Of a DNA stretch of 48,631 nt, positions 15,933-24,363 are shown piece after piece. Made by a program: the position numbers and the translations under genes. This DNA is from Candidatus Thermoplasmatota archaeon (GTDB lineage Archaea > Thermoplasmatota > SW-10-69-26 > JACQPN01 > JAIVGT01): NCBI GenBank assembly GCA_035541015.1, contig DATLFM010000094.1, forward strand, positions 1 to 48,631. The letters are read 5' to 3'. Each line of letters starts with the position of its first letter. Position 1 is the first letter of the stretch. Under the pieces are notes generated by a model. It searched no databases. It was not told the DNA's origin and worked only from the letters and a program-made list of their open reading frames with translations.

Positions 15933-18350
15933 TTGCCCGAGTTCGTGCAGCATCCCCGGATCGCCGCATCGACCCTCGAGCGCCGGCCGTTCCAGGAAGC
16001 GATCGCGCGCGCGTGCCTTTCCCGCAACACGCTTGTCGTGCTGCCCACCGGCCTTGGAAAGACCGCCATCGCGCTTTCGGTCCTCGCCGAGCGACTGCGG
16101 CAGCGCCCCGGCCAGAAGGCGCTGTTCCTCGCCCCCACGAAGCCCCTTGCCGAACAGCACGCCGCCTTCCTCTCCCGCGCGCTCACGCAGCCGCGCGTGG
16201 TCGTGCTCACCGGCGAGACGCCGCCCTCCGAGCGCGCGCTCCTGTGGAGCTCGCACGAGGCCATCTGCGCAACGCCGCAGGTCGTTCACAACGATGTCCT
16301 CGCCGAGCGCGTCGACCTCGCCGACTGCGCGATCGTTGTCTTCGACGAGGCGCACCGCGCAGTCGGCGACTACGCGTACCCGTTCCTCGCGGAGCGCTAC
16401 CGAGCCCGCGCGCCGGAAGGCCGCATCCTGGGCATGACCGCCTCGCCGATGCGCGCGGCCTCGGCGCCCGGCGAGGCCGCGCGCATCGGCGAGGTCTGCC
16501 GCAACCTTGGCATCGAGGGCGTCGAGATCCGCACGGAATCGGACCCCGACGTCCGACCGTACGTGCCCGGCATCGCGCTCGAATGGCTCGAGGTTCCCAT
16601 GCCCGACCAGCTCCGCGCCGTCGCGGACCCCATCCGCCGCGCGCTCGAAGAGGACGTCCGCGCGCTGCGCGAGGCGAGCCTCGTCCGCGCCCCGCGCGTG
16701 GGCGCCGCCGAGCTCCTGAAGGCGCAAGCCGCCATCCAGGCGCGCCTTCGCGAGGCCGGCGACAAGGCCCCCCGCGAGCTCTACCGCATGGCGAGCCTCC
16801 AGGCGCGCGCGCTCAAGGCCAACCACGCGCTCGAGCTCGTCGAGACGCAGGGCCTCCAGGCGCTGCAAGCGTACTTCGAGCGGCTGGAGCAGGATCGTTC
16901 GAAGGCGGCAAAGGCCCTCCTCGACGACCCTCGCATCCGCCAGGCGCGCATCCTCGCCGAGGGCACGCGGGTGGAGCATCCGAAGCTGCGGCGCGTCGCC
17001 CTTCTCCTGCGCGAGCAGCTCGAGAAGAAGCCGGACTCGCGCGCGATCGTCTTCACGCACTACCGCGACACGTGCGAGCTTCTCCACCAGAAGCTCGCCG
17101 AGGTCGAGGGCCTCCGCCCCGCGCGCTTCGTGGGGCAGGCCAGCCGCGGCGAGGACAAAGGCCTCTCGCAGAAGGAGCAGGCCGCCGTCCTGCAGGCGTT
17201 CAAGGACGGCGCGTTCAACGTGCTCGTCGCGACGAGCGTCGCCGAAGAGGGGCTCGACATCCCCGCCACCGACCTCGTCCTTTTCTACGAGCCCGTGGCA
17301 AGCGAGATCCGCACGATCCAGCGCCGCGGCCGCACCGGCCGCCTGCGACCCGGCCGCGTCGTGGTGCTCCTTGCCAAGGGCACGCGCGACGAGGCCTACT
17401 ACTGGAGCGCGAAGAACAAGGAGAAGCGCATGCGCGCGCAAGTCGACGACCTGCGGAAATCCTTCGCGGCCGTGAACGCAAGCCTGAGCGCAAGCGCCGC
17501 CCGCGCGCCCCCGAGCGCCTCGCAGGCGCCCCTCGAAGCCTTTGCGCCGCCGAAGTCCGGCGAATCGGAACCCGACGGGCCGCCGGGGGGCCAAAGCCCT
17601 GGAGGAAGCGAAGCTTCCTCCGGGCCCTCGGAATCGCCCGCGGCGATTCCGCAAGGCCGCCCGCCGGCGAAGCCGGCGCTCGGCTCCACGGCCGCCGCCC
17701 CGCCGACCCGCCTGGAGATCATCGTCGACCATCGCGAATTCACGAGCCCCGTCGTGCGCGAGCTTGCGGCAAGGGACGTCGCCGTGAAGCCCGCGCAGCT
17801 CCCCGTGGGCGACTTCGTGCTCTCCGACCGCCTGGGCGTCGAGCGCAAGACCGTCGACGACCTCGTCGACAGCCTCGTCGACGGACGCCTCTTCGCGCAG
17901 GTGAAGCTCCTTCGCCAAAGCTACGCCGCGCCCGTCCTCGTCGTGGAAGGCGAGGACCTCGCCCCCGCGCGCCGCATCCCGCCCGCGGCCCTGCACGGCG
18001 CGCTCGCCTCCGTCGTCGCCGACTTTGGCGTGCCCGTGCTGCGCACGCGCGACGCGCACGAGACGGCCGCCCTCCTGTACGGCATGGCGCGGCGCGAGCA
18101 GAAGGAGGCCGGGCGGCCCGTCGCGCTGCGCGGGGACAAGCGCGCCTCGGATCCCGACGACGAGCTCCGCGTCGTGCTCGAAGGCGTGCCGGGCGTCTCG
18201 GCCGTCCTCGCCGAGCGCCTGCTGCGCCGCTTCCGCACGCTCTCGGCCGTCGCCGCCGCCGACGAGGCGGAGCTTCGCGAGGTCGAGGGCATCGGCGAGG
18301 TGCTCGCGCGCCGAATCGCTGAAATCTTCCGCCGCACGTACCGGGGCTGA
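15933..18350 (+). CDS. hef: Hef helicase-nuclease (XPF/FANCM family)
   Basis: An 805-residue fork-processing enzyme that unwinds and cuts stalled or branched DNA. The N-terminal superfamily-2 helicase has LPTGLGKT near 39-46, FDEAH near 136-140 and QRRGRTGR near 462. After a linker (about 510-590) comes an ERCC4 nuclease with GDFVLSDR and ERKTVDDLVDSLVDGRLF near 635-655, then a tandem HhH at the C-terminus. All catalytic residues are present, as in euryarchaeal Hef. TTG 15933 gives MPEFVQHPRI, a normal N-terminus, and suits the TATA box. The linker DNA is packed with perfect palindromes. Confidence 0.93.
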   Translation: MPEFVQHPRIAASTLERRPFQEAIARACLSRNTLVVLPTGLGKTAIALSVLAERLRQRPGQKALFLAPTKPLAEQHAAFLSRALTQPRVVVLTGETPPSERALLWSSHEAICATPQVVHNDVLAERVDLADCAIVVFDEAHRAVGDYAYPFLAERYRARAPEGRILGMTASPMRAASAPGEAARIGEVCRNLGIEGVEIRTESDPDVRPYVPGIALEWLEVPMPDQLRAVADPIRRALEEDVRALREASLVRAPRVGAAELLKAQAAIQARLREAGDKAPRELYRMASLQARALKANHALELVETQGLQALQAYFERLEQDRSKAAKALLDDPRIRQARILAEGTRVEHPKLRRVALLLREQLEKKPDSRAIVFTHYRDTCELLHQKLAEVEGLRPARFVGQASRGEDKGLSQKEQAAVLQAFKDGAFNVLVATSVAEEGLDIPATDLVLFYEPVASEIRTIQRRGRTGRLRPGRVVVLLAKGTRDEAYYWSAKNKEKRMRAQVDDLRKSFAAVNASLSASAARAPPSASQAPLEAFAPPKSGESEPDGPPGGQSPGGSEASSGPSESPAAIPQGRPPAKPALGSTAAAPPTRLEIIVDHREFTSPVVRELAARDVAVKPAQLPVGDFVLSDRLGVERKTVDDLVDSLVDGRLFAQVKLLRQSYAAPVLVVEGEDLAPARRIPPAALHGALASVVADFGVPVLRTRDAHETAALLYGMARREQKEAGRPVALRGDKRASDPDDELRVVLEGVPGVSAVLAERLLRRFRTLSAVAAADEAELREVEGIGEVLARRIAEIFRRTYRG
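17515..17678. repeat. Four perfect short inverted repeats in the hef linker
   Basis: Within 164 bases lie GCGCCT-CGC-AGGCGC (17515-17529), GGAGGAAGC-GAA-GCTTCCTCC (17601-17621), CGGAATCGCC-CGC-GGCGATTCCG (17629-17651) and CGCCGGC-GAA-GCCGGCG (17662-17678). All have 3-base spacers, and the arms differ in sequence. They fall exactly in the Pro/Gly/Ser-rich spacer between the helicase and nuclease domains. Confidence 0.7.
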
Positions 18351-18352
18351 CC

Positions 18353-18898
18353 ATGCGACGCACGACCACGCGCGAGAGTCCGGGTCCCGCGAACTCGCTG
18401 CAGTACTGGCGGCGGATCGTCCCGCTGCGCCGCGTGGCGCGCAACTGGCTTTGCAACAAGCTCGCGCGCGACCTGCCGAGCTTCCGCGCCAAGAACTGGC
18501 TGTACCGTCGCATGGGCGTGAAGGTGGGCGACAACGTGAGCGTGGCGTGGGCGGCCACGATGGACGTCCTGTTCCCCGAGCTCATCACGCTCGAAGACGA
18601 TTGCATCGTGGGCTACAACACGACGATCCTCACGCACGAGTTCCTGCGGCGCGAGTGGCGGACGGGGCCGGTCGTCGTGGGCAAGGGCGCCACGATCGGC
18701 GCCAACTGCACGATCCTGCCCGGCGTGAAGATTGCGCCCGGCGCGGTCGTCTCCGCGCATTCGCTCGTGAACTCGGACGTCGAGGGATTCGTCGGCGGCG
18801 TGCCCGCAAGACCGTTGCGCCAAAGCGGCCGCGAAGCGGCCGCAGAGAGCAAGAAAGAGGGGGGCGTGGGGGGATTCTTCCCCCCACACGGGCGGTAG
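18353..18898 (+). CDS. Hexapeptide-repeat acyltransferase (left-handed beta-helix)
   Basis: A 181-residue protein of the maltose/galactoside O-acetyltransferase fold. Three-fold repeats such as VGDNVSVAWAATMDV, VVVGKGATIGANCTILPGVKI and APGAVVSAHSLV form the beta-helix, and the TH in ILTHEF is the usual active-site region. The substrate could be a sugar or a lipid-linked precursor. It starts 2 bases after the hef stop. The last 25 residues (REAAAESKKEGGVGGFFPPHGR) are low complexity and encoded by palindromic DNA, so the true enzyme may once have ended near 18820. Confidence 0.82.
   Translation: MRRTTTRESPGPANSLQYWRRIVPLRRVARNWLCNKLARDLPSFRAKNWLYRRMGVKVGDNVSVAWAATMDVLFPELITLEDDCIVGYNTTILTHEFLRREWRTGPVVVGKGATIGANCTILPGVKIAPGAVVSAHSLVNSDVEGFVGGVPARPLRQSGREAAAESKKEGGVGGFFPPHGR
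18825..18887. repeat. Two perfect hairpins in the 3' end of the acyltransferase gene
   Basis: GCGGCCGC-GAA-GCGGCCGC spans 18825-18843 and GTGGGGGGA-TTCT-TCCCCCCAC spans 18866-18887. Both lie in the tail-coding region. The second could end the hef transcript. The first has the GAA spacer seen in hef. Confidence 0.65.
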
Positions 18899-18908
18899 CA
18901 AGCGCCAG

Positions 18909-18948
18909 ATGTATACGTATGCATACATTGGTATACGTATGTATACAT
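18909..18948. repeat. AT-rich, nearly palindromic GTATAC-type repeat in the gap before the B12-binding gene
   Basis: Forty bases of almost strictly alternating purine-pyrimidine sequence contain GTATACGTATG twice and ATGTATAC at both ends in inverted order. It is far richer in A+T than the surroundings. It lies 11 bases after the acyltransferase stop and 36 bases before the next TATA box, so a regulator site or DNA-melting element is likely. Confidence 0.65.
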
Positions 18949-18983
18949 GGTCCGCAACATCGCGGTTCCTCCCCCCACGGAGT

Positions 18984-18990
18984 TTTAAGT
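18984..18990 (+). promoter_or_regulatory. TATA box of the B12-binding mutase subunit gene
   Basis: TTTTAAG lies about 26 bases before ATG 19013, fitting a leaderless transcript. Confidence 0.6.
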
Positions 18991-19012
18991 ACCCGGGTCC
19001 GATTTCCCCCGC

Positions 19013-19546
19013 ATGGGCAAGCTCAAGGGCAGTCGGCGCGACCGGCCGGACCCGTCGGCGATTGCGCCGCGCTCGGACGCACGCGCGCCGGGGGGCCGCA
19101 GCCCCCCGAGCCCCCCGCTCTCTGCGGACGCGCTTCGCGCGTCTGCCACGACGCGCCCCCGGCGCATCCTCGTGGCAAAGCCCGGCCTCGACGGGCACGA
19201 CCGCGGCGCAAAGGTGATCGCGCGCGCGCTCTCGGACGCGGGCTTCGAGGTCATCTACACGGGGCTTCGCCAGACGCCCGAGCAGATCGCCGCTGCCGCC
19301 GTGCAGGAGGACGTGGACGCCGTCGCGCTCTCCATCCTCTCGGGGGCGCACATGGCGCTCTTCCCGCGCGTGCTGGAGCTTCTCCGCGAGCGCGACGCGG
19401 GCGACATCCCCGTGGTGGGCGGGGGCGTCATCCCGGAGGACGACGCGCGCGAGCTCAAGCGCGCGGGCGTGCGGGAGATCTTCGGGCCGGGGACGAGCAC
19501 GCAGGAGATCGTGGCGTTCTTCCGCAAGGAGCTCGACGCGGCGTGA
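19013..19546 (+). CDS. Methylmalonyl-CoA mutase, cobalamin-binding (small) subunit
   Basis: A 177-residue B12-binding domain. After a polar N-terminal extension (about 45 residues) comes [20 protein letters not shown], holding the DxHxxG motif whose histidine binds cobalt, then LSILSGAH and PVVGGGVIP, the other cofactor-contacting loops. In archaea the catalytic subunit is often a separate gene; it is not in this window. It overlaps meaB by 4 bases (GTGA), so the pair serves methylmalonyl/succinyl-CoA conversion together with cofactor protection. The extension is encoded by two palindromes and may be a later addition. Confidence 0.92.
   Translation: MGKLKGSRRDRPDPSAIAPRSDARAPGGRSPPSPPLSADALRASATTRPRRILVAKPGLDGHDRGAKVIARALSDAGFEVIYTGLRQTPEQIAAAAVQEDVDAVALSILSGAHMALFPRVLELLRERDAGDIPVVGGGVIPEDDARELKRAGVREIFGPGTSTQEIVAFFRKELDAA
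19089..19143. repeat. Two perfect hairpins in the 5' part of the B12-binding subunit gene
   Basis: CGGGGGGC-CGCA-GCCCCCCG spans 19089-19108 and GACGCGC-TTC-GCGCGTC spans 19127-19143; the latter is the GAA-spacer type on the other strand. Both encode the disordered N-terminal extension ([18 protein letters not shown]), not the folded domain. Confidence 0.65.
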
Positions 19547-20517
19547 CGTCGTCGGCCCCTTCCGTGGCGCAGCTCGTTTCGCGCCTTCGCGAAGGCGACG
19601 CGCGCGCGGCCGGGCGCCTCATCACGCTTCTTGAGAACGACGGCGGGGGCGCCTCGGAGGCGCTCTCGCTCCTGCACCCGCTGGGCGGGCGCGCGCACGT
19701 GATCGGCGTGACGGGAGCGCCGGGGACGGGCAAGAGCACGCTTGTGGACAAGCTCGTGGCGCTCGCGCGCACGCAGGGGCGGACGGTGGGCGTCGTGGCG
19801 GTGGACCCGTCGAGCCCGTTCACGGGCGGCGCGGTGCTGGGCGATCGCATCCGCATGCAGAGGATCGCGACGGACCCGGGCGTGTTCGTGCGAAGCCTTG
19901 CCACGCGAGGCGCGCTCGGCGGGCTCTCGCGCGCGACGGGCGACGCGGTGGCGGTGCTCGACGCGATGGGCAAGGACATGATCTTCGTCGAGACGGTGGG
20001 CGTGGGGCAGGACGAGGTGGACGTCGTGAAGACGGCCGACACGGTCGTGCTCGTCACGGCGCCCTCGCTGGGCGACGAGATCCAGGCGTTCAAGTCGGGC
20101 ATCATGGAGATCGGCGACGTGTTCGTCGTGAACAAGGCGGACCTTCCCGGCGCCGATCAGGCCGCCGTCGAGATCGAGTCGGCGCTCTCGCTTGCGGAGG
20201 AGGCGCACGGGGCGTCGCCGCGTTGGCGTCCGCCGGTGCTGCGCACGGACGCTTCGCGGGGCGAAGGCGCCAAGGAGGTCCTCTCCGCGTGCGGTCGCCA
20301 TTGGGCCTGGCTTGCGGAGGCGGGGGGGCTCGCGCAACGCCGGGCGAGCAAGCGCGAGGCCGAGATCCTCGATCTTGCGCGCGAGCGCGTGGCGCAGTGG
20401 GCGCGGTCCGACCCGCAGGCGCGCACGCTCTTGGCCGCGCTGGCGCGCGAGGTTGCGCAGCGGAGGATCGACGCGCGTAACGCCGCAAGCGTGCTTCTGT
20501 CACGCTTTCGCGAGTAG
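19543..20517 (+). CDS. meaB: MeaB/ArgK-type GTPase, chaperone of methylmalonyl-CoA mutase
   Basis: A 324-residue G protein of the SIMIBI class that loads and protects the B12 cofactor of the mutase. Motifs in order: P-loop GAPGTGKST near 65-73, [18 protein letters not shown] (family signature), [12 protein letters not shown] (switch II region), and the guanine-specific NKAD near 193. GTG 19543 overlaps the previous stop, giving coupled translation. The length is normal. Confidence 0.93.
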   Translation: MTSSAPSVAQLVSRLREGDARAAGRLITLLENDGGGASEALSLLHPLGGRAHVIGVTGAPGTGKSTLVDKLVALARTQGRTVGVVAVDPSSPFTGGAVLGDRIRMQRIATDPGVFVRSLATRGALGGLSRATGDAVAVLDAMGKDMIFVETVGVGQDEVDVVKTADTVVLVTAPSLGDEIQAFKSGIMEIGDVFVVNKADLPGADQAAVEIESALSLAEEAHGASPRWRPPVLRTDASRGEGAKEVLSACGRHWAWLAEAGGLAQRRASKREAEILDLARERVAQWARSDPQARTLLAALAREVAQRRIDARNAASVLLSRFRE

Positions 20518-20589
20518 ACAAGAAACCCATCCATATCGAACCTAGGATTTAAGTGCGGCCAGCCAAATGCCCGCCCCGGTGGAAAGCGC

Positions 20590-21933
20590 ATGCGCTTGTT
20601 CCGAACGTCGTCCGGATTCCCGATCGTGACCGTCGCGCTTCTCGTTGGCGTCGCCCTTGCGGGCTGCACAACGCCTGGACCGGGGCCGGGCCCCGGAGGG
20701 GATGGCCAGCCCATTCGCATCGGCACGCTGCTGCCCATGTCCGGCGGGCTTGAGCAGTACGGCCCGTCGATGCGCAACGGCGCCATCCTCGCCATGGAGC
20801 AGATCAACGCGGCCGGCGGCGTGCTGGGTCGGCAAATCCAACTGTTCCACGAGAACGACCAAACGAACAACGACGCTTCCGTGGCCGCCGCGCGCACGCT
20901 TGTCAACACGCACCGCGTGGTGGCCGTGATCGGGCCGGCCGGTTCCCCGATGGTCATCGCCTCGGGACCCACCATGTGGGACAATCGCATCCTCCACATC
21001 TCGCCCTCGGCGACAAGCCCGCAGCTCACGGAGCTTGCGCGCGACGGCACGACGGGCGGCTACTGGTTCCGAACGGCGCCCGACGACGGCCTCCAGGGCA
21101 AGGTCGCCGCGGCCTACGCCATCGCAAAAGGCTACGCGCGCGTGAACATCCTGGCCAGCAACAACGCCTACGGCCTGGGCCTGGCCGAGGCGTTCAAGGC
21201 GTCCTTCGAGAACCAGAGCTCGGTGCCGCCGCGCGTGAGCAACATCGTCACCTACACGGACGATCCCATCCAGGCGAGCTACAGCGCGGAGGTCGCGCAG
21301 GCCTTCACGGGCGCGCCCAACGCCGTCTTCTTCGTCGGCTATCCGGGCGCGGCGGCCGTCATCATGCAGGACTGGTGGGCCAACCGCCAGCTTCCGGGCT
21401 ACGACGCCCAGTGGATCTGGAGCGAGGGCGTCTACAGCCAGGCGCTCGTGGACGACATGCGCGGCCGCGACATCGACGTGCGGGGCGTGACGGGCACGGC
21501 GCCGCAGAGCCCGGGCGATCGCGAGGCGACGTTCAACCAGGCGTACCGCGCCCGCTTCAACGAGGCTCCGGGCCTCTTTGCGTCGAACACCTACGACGCG
21601 GTCATGGTGATCGCGCTTGCGATCCAGAAGGCCGGCAGCACGGACGGCCCGGCCGTCCGCGACGCGGTGCGCACGATCGCGCGAGCGCCCGGCCAGGAGA
21701 TCGGTCCTGGCCAGTGGGCGCAGGCGCGCCAGGCGCTCGCCAACAACACGGACATCAACTACCAGGGCGCTTCCAACGAGGCGGACTTCGACCAAAACGG
21801 CGACGTCGCGAGCGCGTACATCATCTGGGTCGTCAACGACGAGTGGCGTCTTACGACGCTGTGCGCGATCCCGGGCGCCGACGTGCTCACGAATCCGGTT
21901 CCGATCGCAGACGCTTGTCTGGGCCAGGCGTAG
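20590..21933 (+). CDS. livK: Branched-chain amino acid-type ABC transporter substrate-binding lipoprotein
   Basis: A 447-residue periplasmic-binding-fold protein. A lipobox-like VALLVGVALAGC lies near residues 15-27, so it is anchored to the membrane outside the cell. The mature part has IRIGTLLPMSGGLEQYG and MEQINAAGGVLGRQI, typical of the LivK/AmtR-like class, and later an RARFNEAPGLFASNTYDAV block. The ligand may be an amino acid, amide or urea. ATTTAAG at 20547-20553 is the TATA box. It faces the livHMGF genes and its 3' end overlaps livF by 47 bases. Confidence 0.92.
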   Translation: MRLFRTSSGFPIVTVALLVGVALAGCTTPGPGPGPGGDGQPIRIGTLLPMSGGLEQYGPSMRNGAILAMEQINAAGGVLGRQIQLFHENDQTNNDASVAAARTLVNTHRVVAVIGPAGSPMVIASGPTMWDNRILHISPSATSPQLTELARDGTTGGYWFRTAPDDGLQGKVAAAYAIAKGYARVNILASNNAYGLGLAEAFKASFENQSSVPPRVSNIVTYTDDPIQASYSAEVAQAFTGAPNAVFFVGYPGAAAVIMQDWWANRQLPGYDAQWIWSEGVYSQALVDDMRGRDIDVRGVTGTAPQSPGDREATFNQAYRARFNEAPGLFASNTYDAVMVIALAIQKAGSTDGPAVRDAVRTIARAPGQEIGPGQWAQARQALANNTDINYQGASNEADFDQNGDVASAYIIWVVNDEWRLTTLCAIPGADVLTNPVPIADACLGQA

Positions 21934-22639
21934 CGGGGCCCGCGGGCCCGAGGTAGGACCGGCCCATTTCCGGGTCGGCGAGCACCTCGGGGCCCCGCCC
22001 CTCGAAGCGGTTGCGGCCCCGGTCCAGCACGTACGCGCGATCGGCCATCGAGAGGATCCGCCGCGCGCGCTGCTCCACGGCCAGCACGGCCGTCCCGCCG
22101 TCCCGGATGGAGGCGAGGCGCTCGAACACGGAATCGGCCACGACCGGAGCCAGGGCCGCCGCCGGCTCGTCCACGACAAGCAGCCGGGGCTCGGACATGA
22201 GCGCCTTGCCAAGGGCGAGCATCTGGCGCTCGCCGCCGGAGAGCGAGCCTGCGCGCTGCAAGGCGCGCTCGGCAAGCTTGGGGAAGGCCGCGAGCACCGT
22301 CTCCAAAAGCTCCGCCTCCCGCTCGGGGCGGACGAAGGCGCCCATCGTGAGGTTCTCCCGCACGGTGAGCGAGGGAAAGACGTTGCGGACCTGGGGCACG
22401 TACGAGATGCCCAGGCGCACGCGCGAGGAGGCGGTCCGGCGAAGCAGGTCCTGCCCGTCGAACGTCACCCGGCCTTCGAAGACGCGCGCGACGCCGACCA
22501 CCGCCTTCACGAGCGTGCTCTTGCCGGCTCCGTTGGGGCCCACGACGGCGACGAGCTCCCCCGGCTCGACGCGCAGGTTCACGCCGTGCAGGATGCGGCT
22601 TTGACCGTACCCGGCGGTCAGGTCTTCGACGGCAAGCAG
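21887..22639 (-). CDS. livF: Branched-chain amino acid-type ABC transporter ATPase LivF (probable CTG start)
   Basis: A 250-residue ATPase. Walker A GPNGAGKST and the ABC signature LSGGERQM, followed by VVDEP, are intact. The only canonical start is GTG 22582, which would delete the first strand and the base-stacking loop (EDLTAGYGQSRILHG). CTG 22639, 10 bases after the livG stop in the same frame, gives MLAVEDLTAGYG, the normal N-terminus of this family, so CTG initiation is inferred. It is the last gene of the operon, and its 3' end runs 47 bases into livK. Confidence 0.88.
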   Translation of the reverse strand: MLAVEDLTAGYGQSRILHGVNLRVEPGELVAVVGPNGAGKSTLVKAVVGVARVFEGRVTFDGQDLLRRTASSRVRLGISYVPQVRNVFPSLTVRENLTMGAFVRPEREAELLETVLAAFPKLAERALQRAGSLSGGERQMLALGKALMSEPRLLVVDEPAAALAPVVADSVFERLASIRDGGTAVLAVEQRARRILSMADRAYVLDRGRNRFEGRGPEVLADPEMGRSYLGPAGPATPGPDKRLRSEPDS

Positions 22640-22648
22640 CGCCGTGCT

Positions 22649-23392
22649 TCAGCCCCCCAGGTAGCTTTCGAGGAGCCGCGGATCGGCGCGGACCTCCTCG
22701 GGCGTTCCTTCCACGAGCTTGCGGCCTTCGTGCATGGCGACGACGCGGTCGCACCGACGCAGCACGACCTCCATGTCGTGCTCGACGAGCAGGAAGGTGA
22801 GGCCCTCCCGTCGCAGCTGCTCGAGCCGGTCGAGGATCGTGGCGGCAAGCGCGGGGTTCACGCCGGCCACGGGCTCGTCGAGCAGCACCATGCGCGGCTT
22901 GGCCATGAGCGCGCGGGAGAGCTCGAGGAGCTTCTTCTGGCCGCCGGAGAGCTCGTGGGCCGGGAGCTCCGCGACGCCCGCAAGGCCCGTCGTTTCGAGA
23001 AGCTCGGTCGCGCGCGTGCGCACCTCGCGCTCGAAGGCCTTCCAGCGGCGCGGCCGCAGAAGCCCCCCGAGGGTCTCGCCCGGATGCCCGGGCGCGGCGA
23101 GCACGACGTTCTCGAGCACAGTCAGGCTCCCGAACTCGCGGGGCGTCTGGAAGGTGCGGACGAGGCCGCGCGCTGCGATCCGGTGCGGCGGAAGGCCGGC
23201 GATCCGCTCTCCGTCGAACCGCACGTCCCCCGCGTCGGGCGCAAGCTCGCCGGCCACGATGGAGAAGAGCGTGGTCTTGCCCGCGCCGTTGGGGCCGATG
23301 AGCGCCACGATCTCCCCGGGCCGGACGTCAAACGAAACGCCGTCGACGGCGCGCAGGCCCCCGAACGACTTCGTCACGCCGCGCAGCGACAG
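22649..23392 (-). CDS. livG: Branched-chain amino acid-type ABC transporter ATPase LivG
   Basis: A 247-residue ATPase with Walker A GPNGAGKTT, the QTPRE loop, signature LSGGQKK and VLLDEPVAGVNP, the last being characteristic of LivG. The start is uncertain. CTG 23392 gives MSLRGVTKSFGG, which restores the first strand; GTG 23377 gives MTKSFGG and loses it. No ATG, GTG or TTG lies between livM and these. It follows livM by 14 bases. Confidence 0.88.
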   Translation of the reverse strand: MSLRGVTKSFGGLRAVDGVSFDVRPGEIVALIGPNGAGKTTLFSIVAGELAPDAGDVRFDGERIAGLPPHRIAARGLVRTFQTPREFGSLTVLENVVLAAPGHPGETLGGLLRPRRWKAFEREVRTRATELLETTGLAGVAELPAHELSGGQKKLLELSRALMAKPRMVLLDEPVAGVNPALAATILDRLEQLRREGLTFLLVEHDMEVVLRRCDRVVAMHEGRKLVEGTPEEVRADPRLLESYLGG

Positions 23393-23406
23393 GAGCCCGT
23401 CGGCGG

Positions 23407-24363
23407 CTAGGTTCTCGATACGACCCTCTCCTCGGGAAGGATCCCGGACGGCCGCCACAGCACGACGACGATGAGGAAAACGCCGATGAGCGCGAGGCGC
23501 ACGAAGTCGATCTTGGGCTGAAGGAAGTCGGGAAGCTGGTCCTTGAAGCGGAGGAGGCCGTAGGTGACGCCCCAGAGGGCAAAGGCGCCCAGCGCCGCGC
23601 CGCGGTGGTTGCCAAGCCCGCCCAGGATGACGGCCGTGGCCACGAAAAACGTGTCGACGGGGGTGAACTTGCTCACGGGCTCGATGAAACGCGTGAACAG
23701 CGCGTAGAGAGCCCCCGCAAGACCCATGAACGAAGCGCCCATGGCAAAGGCCGAAAGCTTGAGCCGGAACGCGTCCTTCCCCAACGCCTGCGCGGCGGCC
23801 TCGTCGTCGCGCACGGCGCGCAGCGACCGCCCCCACGGGGAGCGCGAGAGGTACTGCGCGAGCACGAGCAGGACGAGGAACAGCCCGACGACCACGAGCA
23901 TCATGTACACCTCGGCCTCGGCGGCGCGAAGATCGGGGAACGGTCGGGGAATGGGGCCGATGGGTCCCACGCCGTGCACGCCGCCCGTGATCGATTGCTC
24001 GTTGACGAGGAAGCGGCGGAAGATCTCCGAAAAGCCGATCGTGACGATGGCGAGGTAGTCGGCCCGGAGGCGCAAGGCCGGATAGGCCACGGCCACCGCA
24101 AACACGGTCGTGAGCGCGATGGCGCCAAGGATGCCCACGGGGATCGGAAGGCCATGGCCCCAATGGCCCGGGTAGGCAAGGCTCGGGTCGGCGTGCCGCG
24201 ACGAGAGCCAGACGAACCCGTAGGCGCCCATGGCCCAGAATCCGGCCACGCCCAGATTGAAGAGACCCCCGTAGCCCCATTGGAGGTTGAGGCCAAGCGC
24301 AAGGAGCATGTACAGCCCCGCGAAGGTCAGGAAGAACGCGAGGTCGGGATCGAGGAACGTCAC
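23407..24363 (-). CDS. livM: Branched-chain amino acid-type ABC transporter permease LivM
   Basis: A 318-residue permease with about eight to ten membrane helices. LGLNLQWGYGGLFNLGVAGF near the N-terminus is the hallmark of LivM, and the cytoplasmic SPWGRSLRAVRDDEAAAQALG contacts the ATPases. GTG 24363 overlaps the livH stop (GTGA). Together with LivH it forms the channel. Confidence 0.92.
   Translation of the reverse strand: MTFLDPDLAFFLTFAGLYMLLALGLNLQWGYGGLFNLGVAGFWAMGAYGFVWLSSRHADPSLAYPGHWGHGLPIPVGILGAIALTTVFAVAVAYPALRLRADYLAIVTIGFSEIFRRFLVNEQSITGGVHGVGPIGPIPRPFPDLRAAEAEVYMMLVVVGLFLVLLVLAQYLSRSPWGRSLRAVRDDEAAAQALGKDAFRLKLSAFAMGASFMGLAGALYALFTRFIEPVSKFTPVDTFFVATAVILGGLGNHRGAALGAFALWGVTYGLLRFKDQLPDFLQPKIDFVRLALIGVFLIVVVLWRPSGILPEERVVSRT

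Noticed and set aside
14694-18059. Very long minus-strand open frame of over 1,100 codons
   Set aside because: Antisense to hef, with typical GC-rich shadow composition and no motifs; hef motifs are unambiguous on the other strand.
18909-18948. Possible CRISPR-like repeat
   Set aside because: Only two related units with no spacers of uniform length; better seen as one imperfect palindrome. No CRISPR array or cas gene was found in the window.
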